Positions 1 through 9,700 of a DNA stretch of 55,654 nucleotides are shown one piece after another. The first letter of the stretch is position 1. Every line of letters starts with the position of its first letter. This DNA comes from an uncultured bacterium (lineage in GTDB: Bacteria > Patescibacteriota > Patescibacteriia > UBA1558 > GWA2-36-10): contig CAINYB010000014.1 in assembly GCA_903855135.1 (NCBI GenBank), forward strand, positions 1-55,654, in the 5' to 3' direction. A program made the position numbers and the translations under genes. The notes under the pieces are model-generated. The model made no database searches, was not told the origin of the DNA, and saw nothing but the letters and a program-made list of their open reading frames with translations.

Positions 1-1
1 A

Positions 2-295
2 GTGAAGACTTTAAATGATAATACAGATTGTTACAGTGGCTCTAAAGTTGGTGATTGTTTGATTTTATATAAAGGTAAGACTTATGCTACTCGTAATAAT
101 ACTTATGATGAAATTTTATTATTTGATAGTTCTGTTTATTTAGATGCTAATCAAGTTAATGAATTTTATTTTGAAAGAATATCTGGCTGGTTATCTACTA
201 CGACTGGCGAATTAACTGAACAAGCTTTAGTTTTGACTAGTAATATCGGTACACAAACCATTGTTAGCACTACGCCAGTTGGCTTAGTGTATTAA
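2..295 (+). CDS. Partial pseudopilin-like protein, C-terminal end
   Basis: This is the 3' end of a gene that begins upstream of the window. The open frame runs in from the left edge and stops at TAA (293-295). The visible 97 residues have no hydrophobic prepilin N-terminus and are Thr/Ser/Asn-rich, with two cysteines (in DCYSG and GDCLI) and beta-strand-like alternation typical of a minor pseudopilin globular domain. Assignment rests mainly on context: the next three genes are prepilins or PilX-like proteins in the same direction with 11 bases or fewer between them, so they probably share one operon. The GTG at position 2 is unlikely to be the real start because the pilin helix would then be missing. 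Confidence 0.55.
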   Translation: MKTLNDNTDCYSGSKVGDCLILYKGKTYATRNNTYDEILLFDSSVYLDANQVNEFYFERISGWLSTTTGELTEQALVLTSNIGTQTIVSTTPVGLVY

Positions 296-306
296 ATTAA
301 AAATAT

Positions 307-2343
307 ATGTTTAAAATAAAAAAAATTCAAGGTTTTAGTTTAGTTGAGCTTATTGTAGCGATTGGCATTTTTAGTGTCTTGGCTTCTGGCGTGACTTATG
401 TAGTGACTAATAGTTACAGTAATTTTTACGGAGTTGGTGATAAACAAAAAATTGCTGAATTTGCTCAAGAGGGTCTAGAAGCGGCTCGTAAAATAAAAGA
501 CGATTCTTGGTCTTATTTTATCGCTAACGTCGGATCAAATAAAGGTGTATCAAAAAATGCTAGTGGTGTGTGGGAATTTTCTGGTAGCTCTAATATTTCT
601 GGTGATTTAACCAGGGTTATTTTATTATCCAATGTCAGTCGTGACAGCCAAAGTAATATTATAGAATCAGGTGGCACTGATGATCCGCTGACAAAAAAAG
701 TGACGGTCACAGTTTCCGGCACTGGCATTAGTGATTATGTCATCAGTACTTATTTAACCAATTGGGGGGATAAATACTGGACACAAACTGACTGGTCTGG
801 TGGTGTGGGTGCACAATATTGGTCTAGTAGCACTCAAGCCTATACCTCTACTACCATGGACGGCATTTCTACAGCTGGGGCTTTAAAATTACAATATACA
901 CCAGGAGCAGATACTTGGAATTGGCAAGATTTGACAGATTATGCTTCTACTACATTTACTGGCGGGGCTTATGATACAGCTATTGATGATGTTAACGGAC
1001 ATTTATACTTTACAGGTAGTTCTTCTAGTATTTACAAGTATAATATTAGTGGAATCAGAACTCCAGTTTTTTCTGCACCAACAGGTTTAACTGTTCAGGC
1101 TGGTAGAGCAGCTGCCTTAAATCCAGTTTATCCACATTTATACATCGGTGGCAACACAGGGGTTATCCAAACAGTGAGTACGAGTACTTTTTCTGTCACA
1201 AGGACTTATACACCGGCTACTAATTTAAGCTGGCTTTATTCTATAGTGGTTAATGCAGCTGGCAATCATATGTATGCGGCTGGTGCACAGGGTGCAGTAT
1301 TTAGTTTGGATATTGATTCTGCTGGTAGGTTGACTTGCGTAAATTGTACAAAATGGTGTGACTCAGTAAAATATCCTGGGTGCACGCCAAATTTAGATAT
1401 GCCACAAAAGTTTGCTAATAATGATACGATTAGTGCTATGTGGCTTGATGAAGCAAATGATAAATTATATTTTGTTAGTGATGACCCAACTTATTCTGTT
1501 CAATATCTTAGGGTTTCTAATCCAGCGAGTTTAACAGCGGGGGATTATCGTTATAGCTATTCTCCAAATGTAAGAGAGCTAAAATATTTTGGTACTAACC
1601 CTTCTGGTCAAAGGCGTTTTTTAGTGGGTTCAGATAACAATTCGTCTGGCGATGAATTTTTTATTCTTGATGACACTGGTTTAGCCTTTTCTAAAGTCGC
1701 TGGTTTGGATTTAAGCGCTAGCGCTGGTAAGGCAGTATATATAAAAGATATTGCCTATACAAATAATAACCAGGCTTTTGTGGTTGGTGCTGATTCTGAT
1801 AGTGCACCTTATGTTTGGTTGTGGGTGATTAATGGTATAACTGGCTTAGCAACCCCAAGCCTTTCAGCTGCACCTACAAACAATACTACTTATGGTAATA
1901 GTACTCTTTATTATCATCCTATGGCTTATAGCAATACTTATGGTGGTATATTTGCGGGCTGGACCTATAATGGCTCGGCTACTGCTAGAGCAACTTTTAT
2001 AGAACAACAGCTTGTTCCCGGGGTAGGTGTATATACTGCGTCTGGTAATTTAGTTTCTTCTAGCTTTGATTTAGGTTCAGCTGATAAAGATTTACATACT
2101 TTAACAGTAAATCAAAATATTCCTTCTGGCTGTAGTATTAATATTACTTTTTCCGCTGCTGATAATAGCTCTTTTACAGGAGCTACGACTCAAGTATTTA
2201 CTAGTACAGCCTCTACTTATACTACAGCTTTTAATACTAATATGAGTGGCCAAAGATGGCTTAAGTACCAAGTAGATATGGTTAATTGCAATAGTAACAC
2301 AGAAACACCGACACTCTATGATTTGAAATTAAGTTATCGTTAA
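307..2343 (+). CDS. Large minor prepilin with propeller-like ectodomain
   Basis: The N-terminus carries a class III prepilin signal: a short basic leader, Gly9/Phe10 cleavage site, Glu at mature position 5 (GFSLVELIVAIG) and a following hydrophobic helix. Prepilin peptidase should process it and the protein should enter a type IV pilus or pseudopilus. At 678 residues it is several times longer than an ordinary pilin. The middle (about residues 220-560) has repeated short motifs such as HLYFTGSSS, HLYIGGNTG, HMYAAGAQG and KLYFVSDDP, which look like blades of a beta-propeller. The C-terminus (about 610-678) resembles a small beta-sandwich. It is followed without a gap by another prepilin. A role as a pilus-tip or adhesin subunit is inferred from the large exposed domain. 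Confidence 0.75.
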   Translation: MFKIKKIQGFSLVELIVAIGIFSVLASGVTYVVTNSYSNFYGVGDKQKIAEFAQEGLEAARKIKDDSWSYFIANVGSNKGVSKNASGVWEFSGSSNISGDLTRVILLSNVSRDSQSNIIESGGTDDPLTKKVTVTVSGTGISDYVISTYLTNWGDKYWTQTDWSGGVGAQYWSSSTQAYTSTTMDGISTAGALKLQYTPGADTWNWQDLTDYASTTFTGGAYDTAIDDVNGHLYFTGSSSSIYKYNISGIRTPVFSAPTGLTVQAGRAAALNPVYPHLYIGGNTGVIQTVSTSTFSVTRTYTPATNLSWLYSIVVNAAGNHMYAAGAQGAVFSLDIDSAGRLTCVNCTKWCDSVKYPGCTPNLDMPQKFANNDTISAMWLDEANDKLYFVSDDPTYSVQYLRVSNPASLTAGDYRYSYSPNVRELKYFGTNPSGQRRFLVGSDNNSSGDEFFILDDTGLAFSKVAGLDLSASAGKAVYIKDIAYTNNNQAFVVGADSDSAPYVWLWVINGITGLATPSLSAAPTNNTTYGNSTLYYHPMAYSNTYGGIFAGWTYNGSATARATFIEQQLVPGVGVYTASGNLVSSSFDLGSADKDLHTLTVNQNIPSGCSINITFSAADNSSFTGATTQVFTSTASTYTTAFNTNMSGQRWLKYQVDMVNCNSNTETPTLYDLKLSYR

Positions 2344-3630
2344 ATGTTAATAAAAAAACAAAGACAGAAATTAGCAGGTTTTTCTTTAGTAGAGACAATT
2401 ATCTATTTAGCGATTGTTGGTATTTTGTTAGTGGCAGTTTTAAATTTTCATTTTTCTTTATCAGGTACGAGCGCGAAATTATGGGCTAAAATTAATGTCT
2501 CTGAAAATCGTCGCTTTGTTTTGCAAACCATTGATTATTTAGCTCGTAATGCCACTGGTTTATTAAAAGATGTGAATGGTGACTGCACAACTTCTAGCAC
2601 TTTAGCTTTTTATTTTGATGATGATACTTATCTACCTGGTACTTGTGTCAGTTCTGGCGGAGGAGTGAAAATTACCAGTGAGAGTAATAGAGTAAAATTA
2701 ACTTGCTATTCAAATATTACGAATAATGGACAATATAATGCTTGTGATGCTACAGCTGGTAATAGCTATTGGCTTAGCTCGCCAGATGTTAGTTTATCTG
2801 GCCAAGGTTTATTTTTTGCAACAACGACTGCTACTTCTACTGCTGGCACGATGATGAATATAGAGGCTAATTTGACATTAATAAATATTTCGAATAATCA
2901 AACTGAATTATTAGCTACTTCCACTGCTACTTCGACTATTACTTTAAAAAATCAACAGCCAGATGCTCTAGTTGCTTGGTGGCGATTAAATGACATTGGC
3001 GACGCTGCTACAGACAGTAAAAATAATTATGATGCTAGCACTTGTCGTGGTTTATCCAGTCAGCAAACTGCTCTAGTAAACTCGTCTGTTTATGCGGTAG
3101 ATTTTGAAAATGATGATGGTGCGAATTGTGCTATTGATGATGCAGACGGCTTAAATGTTTCTGGACAGTTTACTTTGAGTGCTTGGGTCAAGCCAGAATC
3201 TTTTGTCGCCGGAAACTATGATTATATTATTGCTAAACATGATCCTACTACCGCTCATCAAGGTTATGCTATGTGGATCAGAAATAATAATTTATCTTGT
3301 GGTATTTGTGATAACTCTTCTTGTGTGGAAAAAACAGAAACAATGGCACCTTTAGCTACTACTCATACCTATCATTTGGCTTGTACTTATAATCCAGATA
3401 CTGATCAAATGAAGCTTTATGTTTTTGAAGAAGGCATAGGAGGAGTAGGCACCACAACTAGCGCGATCACAGAAAATTTAGTTAATTATGATGGTGCTTT
3501 ATATTTAGGTGCCAATTCTGAGGGCATTTCATATTTTGACGGTGTTATTGATGAAGTAAGGCTTTATAGTCGAGCTTTATTAGATCAAGAGATTTGGGCC
3601 CTGCAATCACAAGGTGCAACTGCAAATTAA
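2344..3630 (+). CDS. Minor prepilin with C-terminal LamG-like lectin domain
   Basis: The N-terminus has a prepilin signal with Gly12/Phe13 and Glu17 (GFSLVETIIYLAIVG), then a hydrophobic helix. About residues 200-425 resemble a concanavalin A/LamG-like sandwich: the opening motif LVAWWRLND, the strand FTLSAWVKPES, the Cys-rich stretch CGICDNSSC and the closing motif GVIDEVRLYSRAL are characteristic of that fold. Such domains bind glycans or proteins on other surfaces. The start codon directly follows the previous stop, so translation is probably coupled. The combination of pilin stalk and lectin head suggests an attachment pilus, which is an inference. Confidence 0.8.
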   Translation: MLIKKQRQKLAGFSLVETIIYLAIVGILLVAVLNFHFSLSGTSAKLWAKINVSENRRFVLQTIDYLARNATGLLKDVNGDCTTSSTLAFYFDDDTYLPGTCVSSGGGVKITSESNRVKLTCYSNITNNGQYNACDATAGNSYWLSSPDVSLSGQGLFFATTTATSTAGTMMNIEANLTLINISNNQTELLATSTATSTITLKNQQPDALVAWWRLNDIGDAATDSKNNYDASTCRGLSSQQTALVNSSVYAVDFENDDGANCAIDDADGLNVSGQFTLSAWVKPESFVAGNYDYIIAKHDPTTAHQGYAMWIRNNNLSCGICDNSSCVEKTETMAPLATTHTYHLACTYNPDTDQMKLYVFEEGIGGVGTTTSAITENLVNYDGALYLGANSEGISYFDGVIDEVRLYSRALLDQEIWALQSQGATAN

Positions 3631-3633
3631 TTT

Positions 3634-5079
3634 ATGTTAAGAAAAATTTTACAATCTCAAGGTAGTATTGCTTTAATTCTAGTAATTATGATTACTAGTT
3701 TGACTTTGGTTTCTGCTGTGGCTTTGACCCTGGTAAATGTTTCGGAAAGAATGGCTAACTATCAGCTAGAAGAAAACGAAGATGTTTTAAATCAAAAACA
3801 AGCCTGTTTAGATGATGCTTTAGCGAGAATTAGTGCGAATAATTATGCGACCGGCACTTATGCTTTAGATCTTACGAATGTGCATTGTTATTACCAGATT
3901 TCTGAAACTGCCACAGGATTAAAAACTGTCACCACCACCGCCTCTAGTCTTTCTAGTGTTGGTGCTTGGAGCCAAAGCTTAAGGGCAATTGTGAATGTTT
4001 CTAGTACGCCCATTAGTATTAGCTCTTATCAAGATATTGTTGGTCCGACTTGGAATAACTCTGCTTGGTATCAAAGAATTAGAATTTCTGTCCAGCCAAA
4101 TAAAGTAGCTGGCGATTTATATAATTTTCCAGTTTATGTTAACTTAGCTGACTTGGGAGTAAATTTTTTTGATAATGTCCAAAGCGATGGTGGAGATATT
4201 GTCGTGACTCTAGGAGACGGTACTACCAAATTATTACGTGAATTAGTAGCGATTGACACTGGAGTCGCTGATACAGGCGAATTACATTTTTTAGCACCAT
4301 ATTTAAGCTCTTCTGTTGCTACTGATTTTTACATTTATTTTGCTAATGCCGTGGCTAATGAAACTAATGATGAGGGTATTTGGTCAAATTATCAAATGGT
4401 GCAACATCTCACTCAAAATCCAGCCGGCACTGCTCCTCAGATGCTTGATTCCACAATTAATAGTAAAGACGGAACATCGGGTGGTACTATGACTAGTGGT
4501 GATTTGGTGGACGGTAAAATGGGCAAGGCCTTGGATTTTGATGGCGTTGATGATTATGTTGTTGTGCCTTACTCTATGACGCAAACGCAGGCTACTTTTA
4601 GCACCTGGTTTTATCCACGTCAGTATGGTGGCGCTATTTGGCAAGAATTTCGGGGTCCGATGGGGCGTGATTTAAGCTGGCGCATTTATAATTTTACTTC
4701 CAGTGCCATTTATTTGGTCGTGTATAATGGCACGACTAATGTTGGTGGTAATACTGATGCTGGTGAGACGCCAGCTTTAGACGCCTGGTCGCAATTAACT
4801 TGGACTTTTGACGGTGTTAATAAAGTAGTTAAGATTTATCTAAATGGTGTATTAGTTAAGACATTAGAAAGCAGTTCTTTTCCTTCGCATTTGTATAATT
4901 ATGATAATACGATGTTTATCGGTCTAGGTGATCACACTGGGTATTATGAAATGGATGGCTTAAGTGACGAAGTTCGTTTTTCTGATAAATTAAGAGACAA
5001 CAGTTGGATAGCCACTGAATATAATAATCAATCAAGTGCTAGTACTTTTTATAGCACAAGTACTATAGAAGTGTTATAA
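3634..5079 (+). CDS. PilX-like pilus protein with DUF2341 and LamG domains
   Basis: A single hydrophobic N-terminal segment (about residues 12-35, GSIALILVIMITSLTL) without the Gly-Phe-x3-Glu motif resembles PilX/GspK-type minor components. Residues about 145-250 (opening WYQRIRISV, with FPVYVNL and FYIYFAN) match the DUF2341 pattern. Residues about 295-475 are a second LamG/concanavalin-like domain (DFDGVDDYVVVPYS, FSTWFYPR, GLSDEVRFSD). DUF2341 followed by LamG is a recurrent pairing in surface proteins. It is the third consecutive pilus-like subunit with a large ectodomain and starts three bases after its predecessor. Confidence 0.75.
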   Translation: MLRKILQSQGSIALILVIMITSLTLVSAVALTLVNVSERMANYQLEENEDVLNQKQACLDDALARISANNYATGTYALDLTNVHCYYQISETATGLKTVTTTASSLSSVGAWSQSLRAIVNVSSTPISISSYQDIVGPTWNNSAWYQRIRISVQPNKVAGDLYNFPVYVNLADLGVNFFDNVQSDGGDIVVTLGDGTTKLLRELVAIDTGVADTGELHFLAPYLSSSVATDFYIYFANAVANETNDEGIWSNYQMVQHLTQNPAGTAPQMLDSTINSKDGTSGGTMTSGDLVDGKMGKALDFDGVDDYVVVPYSMTQTQATFSTWFYPRQYGGAIWQEFRGPMGRDLSWRIYNFTSSAIYLVVYNGTTNVGGNTDAGETPALDAWSQLTWTFDGVNKVVKIYLNGVLVKTLESSSFPSHLYNYDNTMFIGLGDHTGYYEMDGLSDEVRFSDKLRDNSWIATEYNNQSSASTFYSTSTIEVL

Positions 5080-5086
5080 TGAACTT

Positions 5087-6826
5087 ATGTTTTTACGCAG
5101 TATCAACAATTTAACTTCCGAGCAAGTGATTGGTCTAGATATTTCTGATGCTTCCATGGAAGCAGTGATTTTGGAGCCCAAAAAAAAAGCTTGGCAAGTA
5201 TATTCTTATGCACGTTTTCGTTTGTCTCCTGGAGTGATAGAAAACGGTGAAATTTTACAGCCAGACAAGCTCAAAGAAGATTTGAAAAAAATGTTTACTT
5301 TGGGCAAGCCACATGCTATGCGCTCCAGTAGTGTATTATTATCTTTGCCGGACGCTAGAGTTTTTACTAGACTTTTGTCTTTACCAAAAAATTTAAGCAA
5401 AAAAGATTTGATTTTAGCAGCTCATAATAAAGCCGCTGAATATATTCCTGAAGATAAAGAGAATTTATTAGCCACTTTAAAAATTTTGGTTCCGCAAAAT
5501 GGTCAAAATGAAGTTTTTTATGCCGCTGCTCCCAAGGGTTTAGTGATGGAGTGGGTAAAATTACTTGAAGATTTGGGTCTAGATATTATTGGCTTTACTT
5601 TAGAGTCTATCAGTTCTTTTGCTGGTCTAGAGGATGCTTTAAAAAAAGAAGAGACATTATTATTAGATATTGGTGCGCGTCATACTAATGCTGTTATTTT
5701 TGATCATGAGGGCATTAGAGACTCGATCAATATCCCTATTGCGGGCAATCGTATTACTCATGCAATCTCAGAAAAATTAAATATTTCTCACACGCTAGCT
5801 GAAGACAAGAAAAAGAATATTGGCATGGATCCTGGCGTTGATCAAGGTCAAGTGATGTGGGTGATTCAGGGACAGATGCAGTCAGTGTCTGATGAATTAA
5901 AAAAATTCGTTAATTTTTATGAAGAATCACATGGTCGCCAAGTGAAAAAAATGATTTTAATCGGTGGTAGTGCACAGATGAAGGGTTTAGGAGATTATTT
6001 TGCGGGTAATTTAAATTTACCGCTTTTGCCAATGGCTAGTATTGTGCCAGCTAAGTTTTTACCAAAATATTTAGAGTCAGCTAAATATATCAATGCTTTT
6101 GGTTTAGCTAAATTATCTTTTGCTAAAAATTTAGATATTAGTTTTTATCAAACTGAAAGAGTGGATTTACAACAACGTGTCACTTGGAATAATTTTAATC
6201 TTTGGTTTAAAGTAATTATCAAAAATATAGCCTTTGCTTTTAGCTTATTAAAAAAATGGTATATTAGTGTACCTTTGGTTTTGTTGATTTTAGGTGGGGT
6301 ATTTTTTTGGCAACAAGATAATATTTTGAATCTTGGTAAAACTAGTAATCAGATTTTGAGCCAAGATATTGTCGTGAGTACAGAAAATTTAAATCAAGCT
6401 AATTTTATTCCTGCTCAAGAAAAAAAAGTAAACATTTTTCTCAAAATCAACACTACTGGTTTGGATTATTTAGCAGCTGAGCAAAGCATTAAACAACAAG
6501 CTATTACTAAGGCTATTGGTCAAGCGAGCCTTAACTTAGCAGCTAATAATTTTTTGATAGAAGAACCAGTAAAAATAAATATTGTTAATTTATCACCCAT
6601 TCAAACTGCATTTAAAACAGGAGATAGTTTGCAGATTTTGGCAGAGTATACTTTTTTATATTTTGATACTACTCCAGTGAAAAATATTTTATTAAGTAGT
6701 TTAGCTAGCAAAAAAGCTGCTAAAATTAGCCAAATGTCTATGCAGGATTTAGCGTTTGATAATGTCATTGTTGATCAGGCTAGTTCTAATGTGAGCTTAA
6801 AAGTAAGCGCAAGTTTTGTAAAATAG
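5087..6826 (+). CDS. pilM: PilM-like actin-fold ATPase fused to a PilN-like segment
   Basis: Residues about 1-350 form an actin/FtsA-like ATPase of the PilM type: phosphate-1 loop VIGLDISDASMEAV, phosphate-2 loop LLLDIGARHTNAV and adenosine motif MILIGGSAQMKG. PilM normally sits on the cytoplasmic side of the type IV pilus machine and binds PilN. Here the chain continues through a basic linker into one transmembrane segment (about 390-408, VPLVLLILGGVFFW) and about 170 further residues with a beta-rich pattern. It therefore reads like PilM joined to a PilN/PilO-type membrane subunit. At 579 residues it is far longer than classical PilM (about 350). It lies between the minor prepilins and the two pilins. 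Confidence 0.8.
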   Translation: MFLRSINNLTSEQVIGLDISDASMEAVILEPKKKAWQVYSYARFRLSPGVIENGEILQPDKLKEDLKKMFTLGKPHAMRSSSVLLSLPDARVFTRLLSLPKNLSKKDLILAAHNKAAEYIPEDKENLLATLKILVPQNGQNEVFYAAAPKGLVMEWVKLLEDLGLDIIGFTLESISSFAGLEDALKKEETLLLDIGARHTNAVIFDHEGIRDSINIPIAGNRITHAISEKLNISHTLAEDKKKNIGMDPGVDQGQVMWVIQGQMQSVSDELKKFVNFYEESHGRQVKKMILIGGSAQMKGLGDYFAGNLNLPLLPMASIVPAKFLPKYLESAKYINAFGLAKLSFAKNLDISFYQTERVDLQQRVTWNNFNLWFKVIIKNIAFAFSLLKKWYISVPLVLLILGGVFFWQQDNILNLGKTSNQILSQDIVVSTENLNQANFIPAQEKKVNIFLKINTTGLDYLAAEQSIKQQAITKAIGQASLNLAANNFLIEEPVKINIVNLSPIQTAFKTGDSLQILAEYTFLYFDTTPVKNILLSSLASKKAAKISQMSMQDLAFDNVIVDQASSNVSLKVSASFVK

Positions 6827-6835
6827 TTTTTGTTA

Positions 6836-6864
6836 TTGGCAGAACTTTAAAAAAATGGTATACT
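6836..6864 (+). promoter_or_regulatory. Promoter for the tandem pilin genes
   Basis: A -35 box TTGGCA (6836-6841), a 17-base spacer and a -10 box TATACT (6859-6864), with an extended TG at 6856-6857. The predicted start near 6871 gives a leader of about 50 bases before the first pilin ATG. Strong separate transcription of the two pilins fits their likely role as major subunits. Confidence 0.65.
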
Positions 6865-6921
6865 ATAAATATATTTAAATAGAAGCTCCTTGAAGCTCTC
6901 TTTAATTGGTTAATAAAAAAT

Positions 6922-7419
6922 ATGAAAAAATTTTTTAATCTCAAAGGTTTCACTTTGATCGAGTTGATCATCGTGATTGCGGTGATCGCTTTATTAGCGG
7001 CCGCAACATTTGTTGCTGTTGATCCGGCCAAGCGTATCGGTATGGCACGTGATACGCAACGTTGGGCTGATGTGACTGCTATAGCAGATGCTATTACGCA
7101 ATATGTAGCAGATAATGCTGGCACTTATCCTACTTCAACTGCTGTAGCAGGGACTTATTATGTTGTAATGGCCTCTAGTACAGTTGGTCTCTCTGGTTCA
7201 ACTTGCCAAAACGTATCAGAGGATTCTAATATGGGTGTACAGTTAGATTCGAGGTTAATACCAACTTATTTGCCTACAATGCCAGTTGATCCTAATGGTG
7301 TAGCGGATTCTGGTAAAAACACAGGCTATTATTTTATGAAAAATGCAGCCGGACGTACTATTATCGGTGCTTGCAAGGAAAGTGATTATGCCACTGCTTC
7401 TATTAAAGTGCAAAGATAA
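6922..7419 (+). CDS. Type IV pilin, probable major subunit (copy 1)
   Basis: The prepilin signal is canonical: Gly9/Phe10, mature Glu5 and a helix FTLIELIIVIAVIALLAAA. The conserved segment DPAKRIGMARDTQRW and the following helix DVTAIADAITQYV are typical of GspG-like pilins of Patescibacteria. The C-terminal half has a Cys pair (STCQN and GACKES) that may form a disulfide-bonded loop. At 165 residues it has ordinary pilin length. It is followed 14 bases later by a paralogue with the same architecture, and a terminator comes after the pair, so the two form one transcription unit from the promoter at 6836-6864. Confidence 0.9.
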   Translation: MKKFFNLKGFTLIELIIVIAVIALLAAATFVAVDPAKRIGMARDTQRWADVTAIADAITQYVADNAGTYPTSTAVAGTYYVVMASSTVGLSGSTCQNVSEDSNMGVQLDSRLIPTYLPTMPVDPNGVADSGKNTGYYFMKNAAGRTIIGACKESDYATASIKVQR

Positions 7420-7433
7420 AAATTATCTAACTT

Positions 7434-7943
7434 ATGAAAAGAAATTTTAACATCAAAGGTTTCACTTTGATTGAATTAATTGTTGTTGTAGCTATTATTA
7501 GTCTTTTGGCTGCTTCAGCATTTGTGGCTATTAATCCTGGTAAAAGAGTCGGTAACGCTTCAGATGCTAAAAGATGGTCAGATGTGACGGCGATTGCTGA
7601 TGCTATTTCTCATTATGCCGTAGATTATAACGGTGCTTTGCCTAGTGCAGTTAGTTCTGCTGCTGCTGGCACTACTTATTTGATTGCTGTTGCTGGAGAT
7701 GTGAGCGGTTCAACAAAACACTGTGATTCTTTAGACTCACCCCCTTATGCTAAAAGAGATATCTCTTCTGGTATTATACCAACATATATGCCTACAATGC
7801 CGATTGATCCAGATGTTACAACAAATCTTGCTAATACTAGTAGTACCTCTTATTATATAGTTAAAGATTCGGCTGGGCGCATTAAAATTGGAGCCTGCAA
7901 TGAAAGCGATTATGCCACGGTTTCAATTGTTGTGCAACGTTAA
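7434..7943 (+). CDS. Type IV pilin, probable major subunit (copy 2)
   Basis: A paralogue of the preceding pilin: the same signal (KGFTLIELIVVVAIISLLAA), the same NPGKRVGNASDAKRW and DVTAIADAISHYA helices, and the same C-terminal ending (KIGACNESDYATVSIVVQR against IIGACKESDYATASIKVQR). The central loop differs, with different length and a different first Cys context (STKHCDSL). Conserved ends with a variable middle imply tandem duplication followed by divergence of the exposed surface. The two products could be major and minor subunits of one fibre, or alternative fibres; the sequence does not decide. Confidence 0.9.
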   Translation: MKRNFNIKGFTLIELIVVVAIISLLAASAFVAINPGKRVGNASDAKRWSDVTAIADAISHYAVDYNGALPSAVSSAAAGTTYLIAVAGDVSGSTKHCDSLDSPPYAKRDISSGIIPTYMPTMPIDPDVTTNLANTSSTSYYIVKDSAGRIKIGACNESDYATVSIVVQR

Positions 7944-7960
7944 ATTAAGTTAAATTGAAT

Positions 7961-7990
7961 AAAAAGTCATCTTTTAGGGGTGGCTTTTTT
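7961..7990 (+). terminator. Intrinsic terminator after pilin pair
   Basis: An 11-bp stem, AAAAAGTCATC (7961-7971) with GGTGGCTTTTT (7979-7989), includes three G-U type pairs and a 7-base loop. The right arm itself provides the T-tract. It ends the pilin unit 18 bases after the stop codon. Confidence 0.8.
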
Positions 7991-8046
7991 GTTTGTTTTG
8001 GGTTATAATGGGCTTATATTATAATATTTTAATCATTGTAAATCTT

Positions 8047-9696
8047 ATGTCCAAAAAGAAATGGTATATTTTAGGAGGAGTCATTTTGCTGGTTTTGTTA
8101 GTTTTACCTCAATTTTTTAAGAAAAAAGTACCAACTTATACTACTGCCAAGGCAGCGGAACAGACTATCAAGCAAACAGTTGAAGTCACTGGTCAAGTAG
8201 AATCAGCCGATGATATTCAGTTGAATTTTAAAAATAGTGGTTTAGTGCGTGCAGTTAATGTCAAGGTGGGTGATAAAGTAAAGTCTGGTCAATTGCTAGC
8301 TGCTTTAAGAGCGGATAATGTTGGTGCGCAAATAGCAGATGCTCAAGCAGCTGTAGATATTGCTCAAAGTGAATTAGATAAATTATTAGCCGGTGCAAGC
8401 TCAGCTGATCTAAATATTACTCAAGAAGAAGTAAACAGTGCCAATTTAGCTTATCAGGCTGCTTTGACTGATTTAGTAGAGTTAGAAAGTACCAGAGATA
8501 GAGAATTAGCTAATTTAAAAGCAATAGCCATAAATTCCATTAATGAAAAGGTAAGCGTGGCTCAATATGCTTTAGACGTAGTTGAGGATGCTATTATTGA
8601 TAGTGATGCTGATTATTATTTGTACGTTTTTAATCAGACTACTTTTTCGACAGCCAAGGTAAATTACGCGATTGCTAAAAATAGTTTAGATAATTTTTAT
8701 GTGGTTTTAGGTAATAATCTAGATTTAAATAGTCAAGAAGTTTTATTGGCTACTTTAGATAACTTAGACAATGTTTTGAACCAGACCTTAGTTAGCGTCA
8801 ATACTGCTTTTGACACTATGTTAGTTACTATTGAAAATAGTAACTATACAAGCACTGTTATTTCTGGTTTTAAGACAAGTTTAAACACTCAGAGCACATC
8901 TTTAAGCTCTGCCATTTCTGCTGTGCAGACAGCTTCAGCGAATTTACGCACCAAAGATTTGTATTATCAAAATCAAATCGTCAGTTCGAATAATAGTATA
9001 CAAGCAGCTCAAAAAAATTTAGATTTAGCTAAGGCAAAACTTGCTTACAAAAAAGAGCCACCAAGAGATTTTCAGATTAGCGCTGCTCAGGCTAACGTCA
9101 GACGAGCGCAAGCAAATTTGAATCGCTATTATAGTGAGTTAGGCGATTCGATGATTAAAGCACCAGTAGATGGCACGGTGACAAAAGTCAATGTTGATCC
9201 GGGGGAAATTAGTTCCATGACCAATTTTGCTATTTCCATGATCGGTGTCAGTAATTTACAAATCGAAGTTGATGTGCCAGAATCTGACATTACTAAATTG
9301 GCCATTAATGATCCAGTGGAAATTACTTTAGATGCTTTTTCTAGTACCCAAAAATTTGCTGGTGTAGTGAGTTTTATTGACCCAGCAGCCACAGTGATTA
9401 ATGAAGTGATTTATTATAAAGTCAAAGTTTCTCTCAATGAACAAAATGAATTGATCAAATCAGGTATGACCGCTGACTTGTCTATTTTGGCTGAACAAAA
9501 AGATAAAGCTTTGGTTATCCCAGCTAGAGCAGTTGTATATAAAAATGATAAAGCTTATGTACAAGTTTTAGTAAATAATCAGCCACAAGAAAAGGAAGCA
9601 GAGGTTGGTCTAAAAGGTGATGATAGTTTAGTAGAGATTTTAAGTGGTTTACAAATAGGTGAAGAAGTAATTACTTTTACTACACCAGCAAAATAA
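8047..9696 (+). CDS. MacA-like periplasmic adaptor (HlyD family)
   Basis: Membrane-fusion protein for an ABC exporter. An N-terminal anchor (residues about 4-22, WYILGGVILLVLLVLP) is followed by a lipoyl/barrel-sandwich half (VKVGDKVKSGQLLAAL), a long alpha-helical hairpin (about 95-360), the second lipoyl half (IKAPVDGTVTKVNVDPGE) and a beta-barrel with GMTADLSI. The longer helical section than in E. coli MacA is notable. I start at ATG 8047; an upstream TTG frame at 7993 would overlap a TATAAT box at 8004-8009 and adds residues unlike a family N-terminus. It is followed at once by the ATPase and two permeases, forming a MacAB-like system. Confidence 0.88.
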   Translation: MSKKKWYILGGVILLVLLVLPQFFKKKVPTYTTAKAAEQTIKQTVEVTGQVESADDIQLNFKNSGLVRAVNVKVGDKVKSGQLLAALRADNVGAQIADAQAAVDIAQSELDKLLAGASSADLNITQEEVNSANLAYQAALTDLVELESTRDRELANLKAIAINSINEKVSVAQYALDVVEDAIIDSDADYYLYVFNQTTFSTAKVNYAIAKNSLDNFYVVLGNNLDLNSQEVLLATLDNLDNVLNQTLVSVNTAFDTMLVTIENSNYTSTVISGFKTSLNTQSTSLSSAISAVQTASANLRTKDLYYQNQIVSSNNSIQAAQKNLDLAKAKLAYKKEPPRDFQISAAQANVRRAQANLNRYYSELGDSMIKAPVDGTVTKVNVDPGEISSMTNFAISMIGVSNLQIEVDVPESDITKLAINDPVEITLDAFSSTQKFAGVVSFIDPAATVINEVIYYKVKVSLNEQNELIKSGMTADLSILAEQKDKALVIPARAVVYKNDKAYVQVLVNNQPQEKEAEVGLKGDDSLVEILSGLQIGEEVITFTTPAK

Positions 9697-9700
9697 AAAA

